Below, one piece after another: positions 42,932 to 53,568 of a DNA stretch of 55,824 bases. The notes beneath the pieces are model-generated. The model was not told the DNA's origin, searched no databases, and saw only the letters and a list, made by a program, of their open reading frames with translations. The stretch is from Cylindrodendrum hubeiense (Eukaryota > Ascomycota > Sordariomycetes > Hypocreales > Nectriaceae): positions 1-55,824 of the forward strand of contig JAANBB010000268.1 of NCBI GenBank assembly GCA_014621425.1, read 5' to 3'. Every line of letters starts with the position of its first letter. Position 1 is the stretch's first letter. Position numbers and translations under genes: made by a program.

Positions 42932-43966
42932 TTAGTTCCCGCGCTTGTTCAAGAAACGCAGCAACGCGCGGTGGAAACGCTTGGGGTGGGAGATCTGAGG
43001 TGCATGTCCCAAGTCGGGGAACCTGACGAGCTGGGCGTTAGGGATCTGGGAAGCGACCGTCTTCCCGAGGACGTCAAACTGGCCGAGCGTCGCAGAAACG
43101 TCGTCAGACGCCCAAGTAGATCCGATGGCAGTAATATCCTGCTCGCCAACCATCACCAGGGTTCGAGCCTGGATGTCTCCGAAGTAGTGCGCGATGGGCT
43201 GGGTGAGGACCATGTCGACAATTTGCGCCTGGATCTTGACGTAGTTCTCACGCTCAGAGCCGTTGTAGATGTTGAGAAGCATGTTGACCCAAGTGTCGTA
43301 CTCGTCCTCCCACTCGCCGACATAGTAGGCCGTCTTCTCGTAGCCCTTGATCGAGGCAAAGCTAGACGCCGACTCGGTCGCCCAAGTCTTGTCAATACTG
43401 ATGTAAGGGACTCCCTTCTGTACGTAGTCCTCCCATCCGACGGCGTTGACCATGACCAGGTCATCAACCGTTTCGGGGTACTGTAGGGAGAATCGGGTCG
43501 AGAGCATGCCGCCCATGGAGTGGCCAATGACCGTGACCTTGTCGATATCGAGGGCGTCAAGCAGGCCGCGGGTGTTCCAGGCGAACTGATGAAGACTGAA
43601 CTGGTAGTTTGTAGGCTTGGAGCTCTTGCAGAAGCCAATCTGGTCAGGCACGATGATGCGCCATCCCTCGGCCATCAGGACTTCGATGGTGCCCTCCCAT
43701 GTCGCGCCACAGAAGTTCTTGCCGTGGAACAGGATAGCAGTCCTGCCGTTGGACTTGGATTTGGGCCTGATATCCATAAAGGCCATCTCGAGATCCTCAA
43801 GCTGGCTCTCAAACTTGAAAAGCTTCACGGGGTAGGGGTAGGTGAAGTTGGAGCCATTGAGGTCTTCAGCGACGGAACCCTCGTAGATGGTTCCGTTGGC
43901 CTGAGAGGCAACGAGACCGGCCGAGAGAAGGCCGACCGAGAGAGTAGAAAGGAATGACAACTTCAT
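42932..43966 (-). CDS. Secreted alpha/beta hydrolase
   Basis: Intronless, 344 residues. A signal peptide is visible (LSFLSTLSVGLLSAGLVAS before QANGT). The alpha/beta-hydrolase core contains the oxyanion strand with FHGKNFCGATWEG (HG motif), the nucleophile elbow VIGHSMGGMLS, the acid region LVMVGEQDITAIG and the catalytic-His segment FPDLGHAPQISHPKRFHRAL. Several Asn-Xaa-Ser/Thr sites fit secretion. The closest general likeness is to esterase/epoxide-hydrolase or carbon-carbon hydrolase type enzymes; the substrate is unknown. The start at 43966 is the ATG immediately before the signal. Confidence 0.9.
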   Translation of the reverse strand: MKLSFLSTLSVGLLSAGLVASQANGTIYEGSVAEDLNGSNFTYPYPVKLFKFESQLEDLEMAFMDIRPKSKSNGRTAILFHGKNFCGATWEGTIEVLMAEGWRIIVPDQIGFCKSSKPTNYQFSLHQFAWNTRGLLDALDIDKVTVIGHSMGGMLSTRFSLQYPETVDDLVMVNAVGWEDYVQKGVPYISIDKTWATESASSFASIKGYEKTAYYVGEWEDEYDTWVNMLLNIYNGSERENYVKIQAQIVDMVLTQPIAHYFGDIQARTLVMVGEQDITAIGSTWASDDVSATLGQFDVLGKTVASQIPNAQLVRFPDLGHAPQISHPKRFHRALLRFLNKRGN

Positions 43967-46190
43967 GGCCCTGGTGGCTCAATATATTAACGAGAGTGTG
44001 TTGAGAGTTACAACGGTGTGGATGAGGAAAAGGAGTGGGTGGCGCAGGACGGAAGGATGCAAGGCGCACGATGCAGCATAGAAGAAGGGCACGTGAGAGT
44101 GTATTCAAAGGATGCAAGCCAAACTTTTTGCAGAATTGACATGCGTGAAGTCCCATGCACTCCGTCTCTTCATTTCCACGTGGGTGGATGCAACATGGCC
44201 GGACCAGGGTGAGGGCCGGGCTTCCTCAGCCGGTTTTCCGGAATCGTAACTCACTTGCGTGAAATCGTCGACGTGATGAAGGAATCCGGCGTGTTGGTTA
44301 AGGCTGTGCAACCCGAGTATTGGAGCCCTGAGCCGATTCTAGACGGGTGGTATGGGCGAGGTTGGTCGGGATGCATCTTCATTCACAGGCGGCCCTGGAA
44401 GTTGGCCCGGGAATCCATCCCCAGTCAGCCACTAATGAGACGCGGGACGGAGGAATCTGCCGCTTTTGATCACTTGGCATTGTCGTGCGTCATTCCGTAC
44501 AAGAGCTCTCGGGGGCTTCGGGGCCCTCGGAGTTTGCAATGCTTTACTTCTTTTCCTCTCTTTCATCCTGCATAGAGGTGAGGCAACTTCTAAGAAGTGT
44601 CGCCAGGGATTCCCCTGGTTGCTCGGACGGGCACACTCTAGCGGTGCCACCCCCGGGCCATATCTAGAAGCTCAGCCGACAGTCTCTGTTCCTGACCGTT
44701 GGACAGTCCGGGGTCTCACACAGGCCCCGCCGTCTTAGATTTGCTTTTGGCTTTACCGTACGATGCCTACATCGAGATGGATCCCTTCTTCGCCTCTTTG
44801 CTATAAAACATAGCATTTTGTCAGTTGTGTTGGTTGTGTCGTACGTTTCATCTGCTCCGAACGTGCATGTTGACAACCATGTGTTGTGGTCTTTGTGATG
44901 TAGCCTGCAGGCCCCAATCTATCTTCAGGAAAGACATCCCTGTCCTGGAATTAACTCTGTCACTTGCGGTTATTCAAGAAACGACCTTATCCCTGTTATC
45001 CGTCCCTGAGTGGGGTAATCAAGGGTTGCAGTGACCTCTTGACCATTTCCTCTAATTCTTCTCAAGCTACCGGAGATTTTCTGCTGTCCCAGGTCAGAAA
45101 CCCGCGTGGATTCTCACATGTTCCCAATGATACCGACTAGTGTGACCTTGTCGATCCGGGACGATGGCTGCACTTCCGCTGACTCTAGATAAAGCATATC
45201 CCGGCCGACCACGGGGTTGACACTAACGCGCGGACCAGTGAAAAGCAGGTCAAGGGTTGCTTGTCAACCCGGACTGTCACTGGCACACAAAATAGAGGGC
45301 TAAACGAGCTGGCCATACCCAGCTATTTGAAAGAAAGGTCGCTCGTTCTAAGTCCTTCGTGTTCCATACTTCCGAGACGTTAGCTCGTTGTCAGACCAAA
45401 CTCCAACAGCGGAGAAGACATCCGGCAGCTAGTAATCGTAATAAGCACTACACTGCATATGACCATAGAAAGTGTCAAATTGGCCAAGGCAGGATATCTA
45501 TTTGTATCTCACATGCTTCTTCGGTTTGCGAGTTGAGAGGTCAAATGATGCCTCGAACCGAACAAGTCTAGTAAGTGAGTGGACTGTAGGGGCAGACACG
45601 AACACATCGACACTTGACCTGGATTGCATCTATGCTTTTCTGCCAACAGATGCCTTCACGGCAGCACTTCTATCATCCACACTGCGTTCAATATGGTCCT
45701 GCGGGTCGGAGACTGCATGTAGAGCAAACACTCAACGCTGCCTTTCCGCATGTTGTGCTACTGGAAAGTACTGCAAGCTTCTCGACAAGGGTTCCTTTCC
45801 ATGCCACACCTCATGCCACCCAAATCGGATGCCTTCTCCTTCGGGGATGGGTTTTTCGAATCGATAATTCGTACCAGAAAAAGCCGGGGATAAAGTTTCT
45901 GTAAGAGGGCCTTGGCCCGAGTGTCAGGAGTCTAATGTAGTTTGGTACCCCTTGGATACAGGGTTTTGACCGTACGGTCTGTACCTGCAGAATCCAAGGC
46001 AGAGTTTCGGCTGCCAATGTGGTGCAATGCATGCCCCCCAAGTGCTAAGCCAGGATCGGGAGCCAAGAGGTTTCTCGGGATTCTACTAGAGTGGTACATG
46101 AAGGTCGATGCCCTACTCCAGCTCCCTTGACGGTACGACCTCATGCTCCTCTTCTGCGAGAAAATCTTCCCAAATGTGTGATCGCCTACC
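43967..46190. other. Divergent promoter region
   Basis: 2.2 kb between the hydrolase (-) and the PTH11-like gene (+), which are transcribed away from each other, so both promoters are here. An open frame of 131 codons at 45472-45867 has no motif and poor start context and is not called. Confidence 0.5.
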
Positions 46191-47559
46191 ATGGGCTCCG
46201 GTAACTTACCTGGTGAAAGCAATGCGTGGATGGTACGCACCCCTTGCATCGTCTTCTTCGTATTGACGCCCATCTTTGTAGCTCTTCGGTTATGGAGTCG
46301 GATAGCGCGGAGAACAGGCTTGGGGTGGGATGACTGGACAATTATGCTATCTTTCGTAAGTGCTTCTCAACACTTTATAGGTCCGGCGTCGGTTGTTTTA
46401 TTGAGCTAACCTGATTCTTCAAGGCTTGTGCTTTGACAGTGCAGATCCTAATGATGATATCCTGCAATTATGGATTTGGACAACACGTCAAGAACTTGGC
46501 CCTCGAGAACAAGTTGATGGCCCTCAAGGTACGACTGGCAAAAGCTTCTATCTGTTCCTCTGGCGAGGTTCTTCCAAGTTTTTCTACCCATTTACGACAT
46601 AAACCCCCTTTCTGACCTGAAATGCAGCTATTCTACATCGCTCAGATCTTCTACAAGTTCACTATCAACCTTACAAAGGTCTCCATCCTTCTACTCTACC
46701 TCCGAATTTTCGTACAAAAATGGTTCCGAATCAGCAGCTATATTTTAATGAGCATCACTGCATCATATACCATTGCAACAGTATGCTCGTCTATTTGGCA
46801 GTGTAGTCCTATCGAGGGCGCCTGGAATAAAACGATCGGCCCAAAATGCATCAATTTGACCAAAAACTGGTACGCAAACGCAGGCTTCTCGATTGCAACC
46901 GATATCTTGATCTTGTTGCTGCCCTTGCAGCCGCTCTGGGCAAGCAAGTTGCCAGTGGTGCAGAAGTGGTCGTTGATGATTGTTTTCACTCTCGGCGGCT
47001 TGTAAGTGATGGCACAATCCCCCGTCTGGCAGTGCCTCTGAAAACTAACCAACTGTCTTTCAGTGTCACGGTGACGTCCATCATGCGTTCAAAAACGCTG
47101 TCTTTCTCAACGACCAGCCCTGACACCACCTGTACGTCGCTTCTAAGGGTGCGGCTTCTGAATCTCGCTAAATCTTGCAGCAGACGACATCACATCTACG
47201 CTCTGGACCATGGTCGAAGAAAACGTCGCTATCATATGTGCCTGTCTTCCCATGTGCCGCATGCCCCTCGCGTTCCTCTTCCCTGCTGTCTTCGCCTCCA
47301 AAGCTGCCACCTCGCACAACCACGGGTCTACGGAGCGTTCACGAGACCCAATCAACAACTGGAAGCCATACGCGGGCCGCGAAAGAACGATGGTTTTTCT
47401 CTCAGTATGGCCATACATACAAGGGACAGTGCAAGTGAGGAGTACATCCTAGATCCCGTGCATAGTAATGGTCCTTTGAGGAACTCAAAAGACGCTGCGA
47501 TCCGTAAGACGACGGCGTATGGAATCTCGTATGAGAATGATTCGGAAAGAAAGGGTTGA
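46191..47559 (+). CDS. PTH11-like seven-helix membrane protein (rhodopsin domain)
   Basis: Predicted plasma-membrane receptor-like protein, 336 residues in six exons: 46191-46355, 46424-46528, 46628-47001, 47064-47131, 47181-47325, 47406-47559. Seven hydrophobic helices are visible, for example CIVFFVLTPIFVALRLWSR, DDWTIMLSFACALTVQILMM, FYIAQIFYKFTINLTKVSIL and ENVAIICACLPMCRMPLAF. The DDW and WQC motifs after helix 1 and around helix 4 are typical of the fungal rhodopsin-domain integral membrane family. There is no N-terminal CFEM domain. The C-terminal tail SEEYILDPVHSNG...KTTAYGISYEN is characteristic of PTH11-like proteins. The last intron (47326-47405) is doubtful because its donor is GTCTAC; reading through instead ends at 47452. 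PTH11-like proteins take part in surface sensing in plant-associated fungi. Confidence 0.85.
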
Positions 47560-48274
47560 GATGGCTATATGATCTTTTTCGCAAATTAGTAAGGTATGCT
47601 CGGCCCGAGAACGATGCCATAATACTTGAGCCAGATCTAATAATAATAATGAGTTTAAATCAGACAAGAATAATAATAAATATCATTATTCGCCCACTTT
47701 CAGATTACTATTCGCACATATCCGTATTCAACTATCTCGAGAATTATTAGCAATACACCTAACATGATATTTTACCAGGAGAAGCCTAATAAGTCTAATT
47801 ATTAGTACATCTAATACTGCCTTTTATTTGGTTATTTATTAGGTCTGGTTATAAAAGTTTATCTTTAGGTTAAGGGTACAAGTATATGTGATTCAGTTAG
47901 GACTTGGGTGGTAGTATTTGTATTTGTATGCGAATAGCAACCTGTGTGCGTGCGAATAGCAATACTCATGATAATAAGAGCCTGGCAATGTTACAAATAC
48001 AGTAACGACTCAGAAGTCAAGGGATGTCTCTTGATATTAATGTTTCTTGCCCCATCAAATCCCACTCCAGTCATGTGTGCACAGTATTCATCAGCACATA
48101 TTATGCGATGGCCAACGCCTTTTGCTAAGGCGCTCTTCGCTAGCGTATTTAAGCAGTGTAATTGTTGTCCAACTCCGTCCTGATAAGCATCGGGTAATAA
48201 TTTGAGCTTGGAGTATGGCGGTTTACTTTTATACATGACTAGATTATACACTTGGGCGGACAAAAAACAGCAAT
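47560..48274. other. AT-rich intergenic block
   Basis: The 3' ends of the PTH11-like gene (+) and the mitochondrial protein gene (-) face this 700-base block. From 47630 to 47900 it is strongly AT-rich with TAATAATAAT runs. The reverse-strand frame at 47991-48260 contains QQLHCLNTL but no gene structure. Confidence 0.5.
47708..47959. repeat. Short inverted repeat bounding an AT-rich segment
   Basis: CTATTCGCAC at 47708-47717 and its perfect complement GTGCGAATAG at 47950-47959 enclose about 230 bases of AT-rich DNA. The motif GCGAATAGCAA is also repeated directly at about 47932-47942 and 47952-47962. It could be the remnant of a small non-autonomous element, but no target-site duplication is evident. 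Confidence 0.35.
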
Positions 48275-49516
48275 CTAGCTCATTCCATCCATGAACTCCA
48301 CACGATCCAGAATCATCTGCCGGTAGCCCATATACTCCTTCAAGCCTTCCCACTCAGGCCCAATCTCTTCCCCATGCCTCCAAGGCTCCTTAAAACCCCA
48401 CGCACACGCAATCTTGTCCAATGCTGCCCGCTCCTCCTCTCTCAGCCACCGATAACGCAGCGGCGTGCCCGGCGCCCACGTCACTCGCTTCATCTGGTCC
48501 TTGTGGCTGAGCTTGGCAATCATGCCCAGTGATCCCACAACGAAGAAGTAGCCCGAGATACCAGCAACACCAAGACCCGTCGCGGTCGTGACATCCATGG
48601 TATTTTGCCAGTAGGCAGCGTAGCCAGATGCCAGGCCGAAGATGCCGAAGGGCAGAGTGGTGAGAGCCAACGCAGGGGCGGTAGAGTGCTTGAGCAGCTT
48701 TTGGCGCTTGAAAGCCGTGAGGCTGAATGAGGCTTCAACGATGCCTAGGGCTGAATCTAAGTTCTTGGCATCAATAGCCGTCTGCAAGGCCATGTCGGCA
48801 ACACCCTCCTCAATGGCCCTGACGGCAGAGTTGGGGTTCCGGCGAACGTATTGAATTATACCGTTCTTGACCACAGGCCGAGCCTTGGTGGCGAACTGTT
48901 CCAAGACGGCAGGGAGCGACTCCGGGCGGCCCAGGGTGGCCTGGATCACGACATACAACTCGAGAAACTCGGGAGTTATGTCCACATTGGGCTGGGAGAT
49001 GATGGTATATGCCGAGTACGAGATCTTGTTGACACTTTCCCTCAACTCTGCATTGATCAATGGCTTAGCACCAGTCCTTTCGGAGCCCAGTGCCATGAGC
49101 TTTGAGGTGGAAGCTCGAGCCTGGGCCTCAGCCCTCCTCACCAGTGGTTGAAGGGCTTCCGCAGCCCTGAGGCAGGTCCCGAGTGCCGTGGCTGTTAATT
49201 GCTTGGCTGGGATTCCGTCGGTTGAGAGAAACTTGTCTCTGGTATCCTCCACCGCCTTGGCCAGCTGGGCTGGGTTCAGCAATTCCACTGGAGGGGTCGA
49301 GTTGGTGGGGGCTGAAGGTTGCGGAGAAGTCGGTTCGGGGACGGAGGTTGCGGTTGCAAGCCATCGTACACCGACAGTCCTCGCATTCAGGCTTCGGACA
49401 TGGCGGGTCTGCGACAACAAGGTCCGGCGGATGAAGGTCTGGTTGGCGACCTGGGCTGGCGCAAAGGCGCACAGCTGGCAGACCGAGCCGATCTGCCTCG
49501 GGTTCGCTCTTCGCAT
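48275..49516 (-). CDS. Mitochondrial membrane protein, family not recognised
   Basis: Intronless, 413 residues. The N-terminus (MRRANPRQIGSV, basic and Ser/Ala-rich, up to about residue 60) looks like a mitochondrial presequence. The central part is helical (VEDTRDKFLSTDGIPAKQLT, then NISYSAYT-like helices and VVIQATLGRPESLPAVLEQF). Two hydrophobic segments near residues 285-330 (ALALTTLPFGIFGLASGYAA and VAGISGYFFVVGSLGMIAKL) are probable transmembrane helices. The C-terminus is conserved-looking and rich in Trp/Arg (VTWAPGTPLRYRWLREEE, then GFKEPWRHGEEIGPEWEGLK). The frame continues upstream to 49693 but the first ATG is at 49516. Probably inner-membrane; I do not name a function. Confidence 0.8.
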   Translation of the reverse strand: MRRANPRQIGSVCQLCAFAPAQVANQTFIRRTLLSQTRHVRSLNARTVGVRWLATATSVPEPTSPQPSAPTNSTPPVELLNPAQLAKAVEDTRDKFLSTDGIPAKQLTATALGTCLRAAEALQPLVRRAEAQARASTSKLMALGSERTGAKPLINAELRESVNKISYSAYTIISQPNVDITPEFLELYVVIQATLGRPESLPAVLEQFATKARPVVKNGIIQYVRRNPNSAVRAIEEGVADMALQTAIDAKNLDSALGIVEASFSLTAFKRQKLLKHSTAPALALTTLPFGIFGLASGYAAYWQNTMDVTTATGLGVAGISGYFFVVGSLGMIAKLSHKDQMKRVTWAPGTPLRYRWLREEERAALDKIACAWGFKEPWRHGEEIGPEWEGLKEYMGYRQMILDRVEFMDGMS

Positions 49517-50149
49517 TGTCGTGGTAACGATGAACCGATCTCGTGTGGCTTCGGTGAGGATTCGGAGATAACTAGGCGAATTCGGTCTCTGCGGAGAGTT
49601 GGCACGATGGCTTGAGCCTGATTGAGCGCCCTTGGCTGCTGTTCCTAGCCGACTCTTGAATTTCCCACGGCGTTGATCTCGCGGTCGGACCAAACTTCTG
49701 AGTGCAACCGTTGAAGCGCCACCGTTTAGTCAGGTGACTAGCGCTGTGCTCCGTAAACGAAACGGACATGGGGCAGAAACGGTCAGCTATGAGAGTGATT
49801 ATTGCTGTCCCACCATGATGTGCTGCCATCTCGCAACTAAACTAGGACATCGAAAAATCGAGGACATGATTGAATTACATCAGTCAAGTTTGAAGGAAAA
49901 CATTCGAGACAGGTGTGAAGCACGATGCGCAATTAACTCAACCTTGAAGCGCATTATGAATACGTCCTCTTCGTTCAGCCACTATCGCAGTGGGAAAGGA
50001 CCCATTCATGAAACACAAATCTGTGAATCTGATTTCTCAAACTTCTACTCCATCGTCTCCCTAGATAAATAGAGTGCGGTTGTAATTCTCCTGGCCAGCA
50101 AGCGCCAAAACTCTGTGTTCAGAACAAATAATTGTGAGTCCATTTGCTC
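49517..50149. other. Intergenic, promoter of the mitochondrial protein gene
   Basis: About 630 bases between the mitochondrial gene's start (-) and the stop of the small gene at 50150 (-). A 112-codon + strand frame at 49734-50072 lacks an ATG at its start and is not called. Confidence 0.5.
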
Positions 50150-50440
50150 TTATTCCTGTTCGACAAACTCAAATTGCACCCCGAGATGCTCTTTCGGGAC
50201 CCCAACCCCACAGCTTGAAAGATCTTTCAAAAAATTCAGTCGATCAGGGTTCGTCAAATCAAGAATACCTTCCTTGCTTGAGAGGTAGTGTGCATTTAGG
50301 GCGACCTGGGAGTTTTGAAGAACCTTGCATGGAGTATCTGTAACCCGAATGGTCGCGACACCCGCAGCGGCAATGATAGGAAGCTTGATGTTGATAAGGT
50401 CCTCGCAGGCTTTGGTAGTCTCCATGGTTAAAAGCGGCAT
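50150..50440 (-). CDS. Small hypothetical protein, 96 residues
   Basis: Reverse strand. One main exon from the ATG at 50440 to the TAA at 50150-50152. Sequence features: MPLLTMETTKACEDLINIKL, a hydrophobic stretch PIIAAAGVATI, and a C-terminal half with ALNAHYLSSKEGILDLTNPD and ending KEHLGVQFEFVEQE. No family recognised; a small alpha/beta fold is plausible. Support comes from a TATA box about 200 bases upstream (50640-50649) and from a splice-like pair (donor near 50510, acceptor CACTAG just before ATATCTTCACCAG) that would make a leader intron. Coding is likely but not certain. Confidence 0.5.
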   Translation of the reverse strand: MPLLTMETTKACEDLINIKLPIIAAAGVATIRVTDTPCKVLQNSQVALNAHYLSSKEGILDLTNPDRLNFLKDLSSCGVGVPKEHLGVQFEFVEQE

Positions 50441-51863
50441 CTGGTGAAGATATCTAGTGTGTGTTAGTCATCTTGAATACCCAATCAACTATAGTAAAAG
50501 TGAACCACTGACGAAAGTTTCGTGCGAGGTGTAACCAGTGATGCTGTAGAAATCTTGTGGGAGAATGTCAAAGGAAATGGTAGAAAAGCTCGATCGGATT
50601 ATTTGCTGAGTACAGAGAAGCGAGTATCAAACGATCCCATTATATATATCTCCACGGGGAAAGAACAAATGCAATATACACATCCGTCCCTGTAACATGG
50701 CATCTACTAGGTGTCTGATTCACCGGCTCATAGAAGTCATTTGTTCCGCCAAAACGACGTCGTCAACACATAGATTCACAAACCCACTGAATGCGAAGTC
50801 CATTCTAAATGCCTAGGTCAAATGGGCAAGGAGAATCAAACTGTTGAGTCAAAGCAAGATTAATCCGAAATCACAGTAACACCAGTAGGTTGTTGAATCT
50901 TGAATTTAATGTGACATTGTCAGAGACATCCGAAGCCATGGCCCGCTATGTTCAATCGGCTGCGCTTGAACTCCATACTGACAGCTAAGCGATCTGGCAG
51001 CTAATTGAGAATCCCAACGCATGCTAGCTCCGATTTTTTCACTTGGCAGTTCTAGAAAGAAGATGGGTCAATAATATTGGCATGGTTTGAAGCAATGGTT
51101 GGGAGCATCCTCGAGAGCGACCCCACCTGCTGCCTTTTCAATACGCGTATTCGTGTAGGCACCAACATGAGACGATGGCAGCCTTCATCAGTGATGCCTG
51201 GAACTACAATTACGCAAGGCAGTCGTGGAACAATTCTCGCCTCTGTCAAATATACCAAAAGGGAGGGGAATCCCTCGGGATCTGGTTAGATCTTCAATGA
51301 TTAAATGTATCTTTCGCTTCCTGTCTGTTCATAGTGCCCTCTCATTGTGTTGCGATCCTGGGCCGGGGCTAGCTCACTCACAGGGGGCTGTCACTGAGCT
51401 ACGGTGATGCGGTCACTAAATTTACAGAATTTACAGCCCAAGACCGTAAGGTTACCCACGTGAAGGAAGCGGGGCACCAAACTAAACGTTAAGAAGGTAA
51501 TAGCGGCCTGCGGACAGTGCCCCCTTTGCAGCGTAAGCGGCGGCCATGACGAAACATCGCACGCGGCTGCAGCATCGCCCCAGACCAACTCTCAACACCA
51601 ACCCTTCTCAGCCGTATACCGGTTGCCTTCTCCTCCCACCACCACCGTCTTTACTGCATCCTCCACCCTCGCGCGACCAACTCCCTGTCGTCATTTAAGC
51701 CGTTGGACCGCTTCACCCAAGGGCAGCTTCTCCCGACCATATCTCAAAGCTGCCCAATCCTCGATCGACGGCGCCCGAGAGCTGCAGCCTGTCTGTCCAA
51801 CTTATCACCACCCATCAGACGACACAACACCGCCAGCACATACGCCCATAGTCCACCCTCAAT
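50441..51863. other. Divergent promoter region of the small gene and verprolin
   Basis: 1.4 kb. The first 200 bases belong to the small gene's leader and TATA box. The rest precedes the verprolin start and becomes CT-rich after 51590. No other gene is visible. Confidence 0.5.
50640..50649 (-). promoter_or_regulatory. TATA box, probably for the small gene at 50440
   Basis: TTATATATAT on the + strand (the same on the reverse) lies about 200 bases upstream of the ATG at 50440, in an otherwise mixed-composition stretch. Confidence 0.45.
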
Positions 51864-53231
51864 ATGCCGCCTCCTCCTCCTCCGCCGCCTCCGCCGCCAG
51901 GCTTTGGCGGACCACCACCTCCCCCTCCTCCTCCGCCGGGAAATATGCCCTCGAAGCCTCCAGGTGGAGGTGGGAACAGAGTATGTAGCAACCTACCAGG
52001 CTCCAGCATCCCTCCGGATCGTGACTATCGAAAGTGTCCAAATCTAACCGAGTCTCAATAGAATGCTCTTCTGTCGGACATCTCCAAAGGCAGGGCTCTC
52101 AAGAAGGCCGTCACCAATGACCGCTCTGCTCCAATTGTCAACAAGTCCTCTTCCTCGGCGGCCCCTCCAGTCGGCGGCGCGCCACCAATTCCTGGACTCG
52201 GCGGAGCTCCAAAACCTCCAGGCGGGCTCGCGCCGCCCGTTCCGGGAAACCGAGCGAGAAGCAACAGCGACCAGGGCTCCCGAGATTCGATAGCCGGAGG
52301 CATGGACGCTGCGCCCCAGTTGGGTGGACTATTTGCCGGAGGGATGCCAAAGTTGAAGAAGAGGGGAGGGATTGACACCGGCGCGAACACAGATTCGACA
52401 TATTTGTCGGATCCGGGGGAGCCTACAAGCTCAGCGCCGAAGCCTCCGGCCTTTTCTGCACCCAGACCTCCGCCAGGAGCGGCGCCCACAATCCCTGGAC
52501 GGCCTCCGATGCCGCCCCCGGGAGGAATCGCAAATCTAAGAAAGACGACACCGATGGGATCCAAGGGACCACCTCCACCCATTGGCAAGAAGCCGCCACC
52601 TTTACCAACATCCCGGAAGCCATCGTCCATGTCTTTCGCTCCATCCGCTCCTGCACCCTCCGCCCCGGCGCCACCTCCACCTCCTCCGCCTCCATCCTCC
52701 GCTCCCGCTCCGGCAGCGCCTCCGCCTCCGCCTCCGTCTTTCGCACCTCCTCGCCCAATCCCTTCGCCGGTGCCACGAGCACAACCTCCGCCTCCGCCTC
52801 CGCCTCCTACTTCTCATTCGACACCCTCCCTAGCCGCGCAAGCCACTATCCGCGCCGCTGGACAAGCGTCTCCGAGCTCTGCGCCGCCACCGCCGCCGCC
52901 TCCTCCGCCATCGTCAGCTCCCGCGGCACCCTCAGCTTCTTCTCCACCACCGCCTGTCCAGACCAGGTCTCGGGGTTCATCTCTCCGCCAGTCTATGCTT
53001 GACCCATCGGCCTTCACCCTGACGGCCAACGGTGCCAAATCACCTAGCCCGGCACGAACCTCTCCTTCAAATGGATCCGGGCCTGAACGCTTTGTAGTGA
53101 GTGTGAGTGATACGAGATGGAATTTCAAGGATGAATCTGCGTTCCCGAAGCCAAGGGACTTTGTAGGAGGCACAAAAAGGTACAGGGCTGGAAGGGGAAG
53201 CAGTGTGCCACTAGATCTGAGTGCTCTATGA
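51864..53231 (+). CDS. vrp1: Verprolin / WASP-interacting protein (WIP) homologue
   Basis: Actin-cytoskeleton regulator, 428 residues; exons 51864-51980 and 52062-53231. The N-terminus is a poly-Pro stretch with GFGGPPPPPPPPPGN, followed by the actin-binding WH2 motif: NALLSDISKGRALKKAVTND, with the LxxxIxxG...LKKAV signature that binds monomeric actin. The intron sits exactly at the start of WH2. Many PPPPP and SAPAPPPPPP runs follow (SH3/profilin ligands), including PPPPPPPSSAPAPAAPPPPP. The C-terminus RFVVSVSDTRWNFKDESAFP is the WASP (Las17)-binding motif of this family. It acts at actin patches in endocytosis and polarised growth, with WASP and Arp2/3. Confidence 0.93.
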
Positions 53232-53568
53232 GGTGATGAGGTGGAGATTAAAGCATGACCATGCACATGCTTCGTAAAGCCGATGGAGGTTTAGTATGCT
53301 GGTCGTTTGCTAGGAAGAATTTATATGGTTCCATCAATGTGTATAGGTTGGAAATCTCAATACCATGTCACAGTCAATGTAACAGAGTTGTCTGCATTCT
53401 TTCTCCTAGTCAATGTCCCACAGTCACCTCATGGAGAAGATACCCAAATTCATTTCACTTGAAAATTAATTCAGTGAGCTACATGCCAGGTCTAGCGGCA
53501 TGATATAGTACATTTGAGTTACATTGCAGTTGCAGTATTGTACAGATACACCGCCCACCGAGCCAAAT
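53232..53568. other. Intergenic between convergent genes
   Basis: 337 bases holding the 3' ends of verprolin (+) and the ribosomal protein gene (-). AT-rich towards 53470. Nothing else seen. Confidence 0.5.

Noticed and set aside
44985..45010. Sequence resembling the I-SceI homing site (TTATCCCTGTTATCCG)
   Set aside because: It matches only part of the 18-base site and no endonuclease or intron context exists; coincidence.
47991..48260. Reverse-strand frame with QQLHCLNTL, recalling UstYa-type HQLHC motifs
   Set aside because: No second HxxHC motif, no start or splice structure, and the key His is Gln; at most a decayed fragment.
51815..52817. Gly- and Arg-rich frames on the reverse strand opposite verprolin
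   Set aside because: Complement of the poly-Pro coding sequence; verprolin has clear WH2 and WASP-binding motifs.
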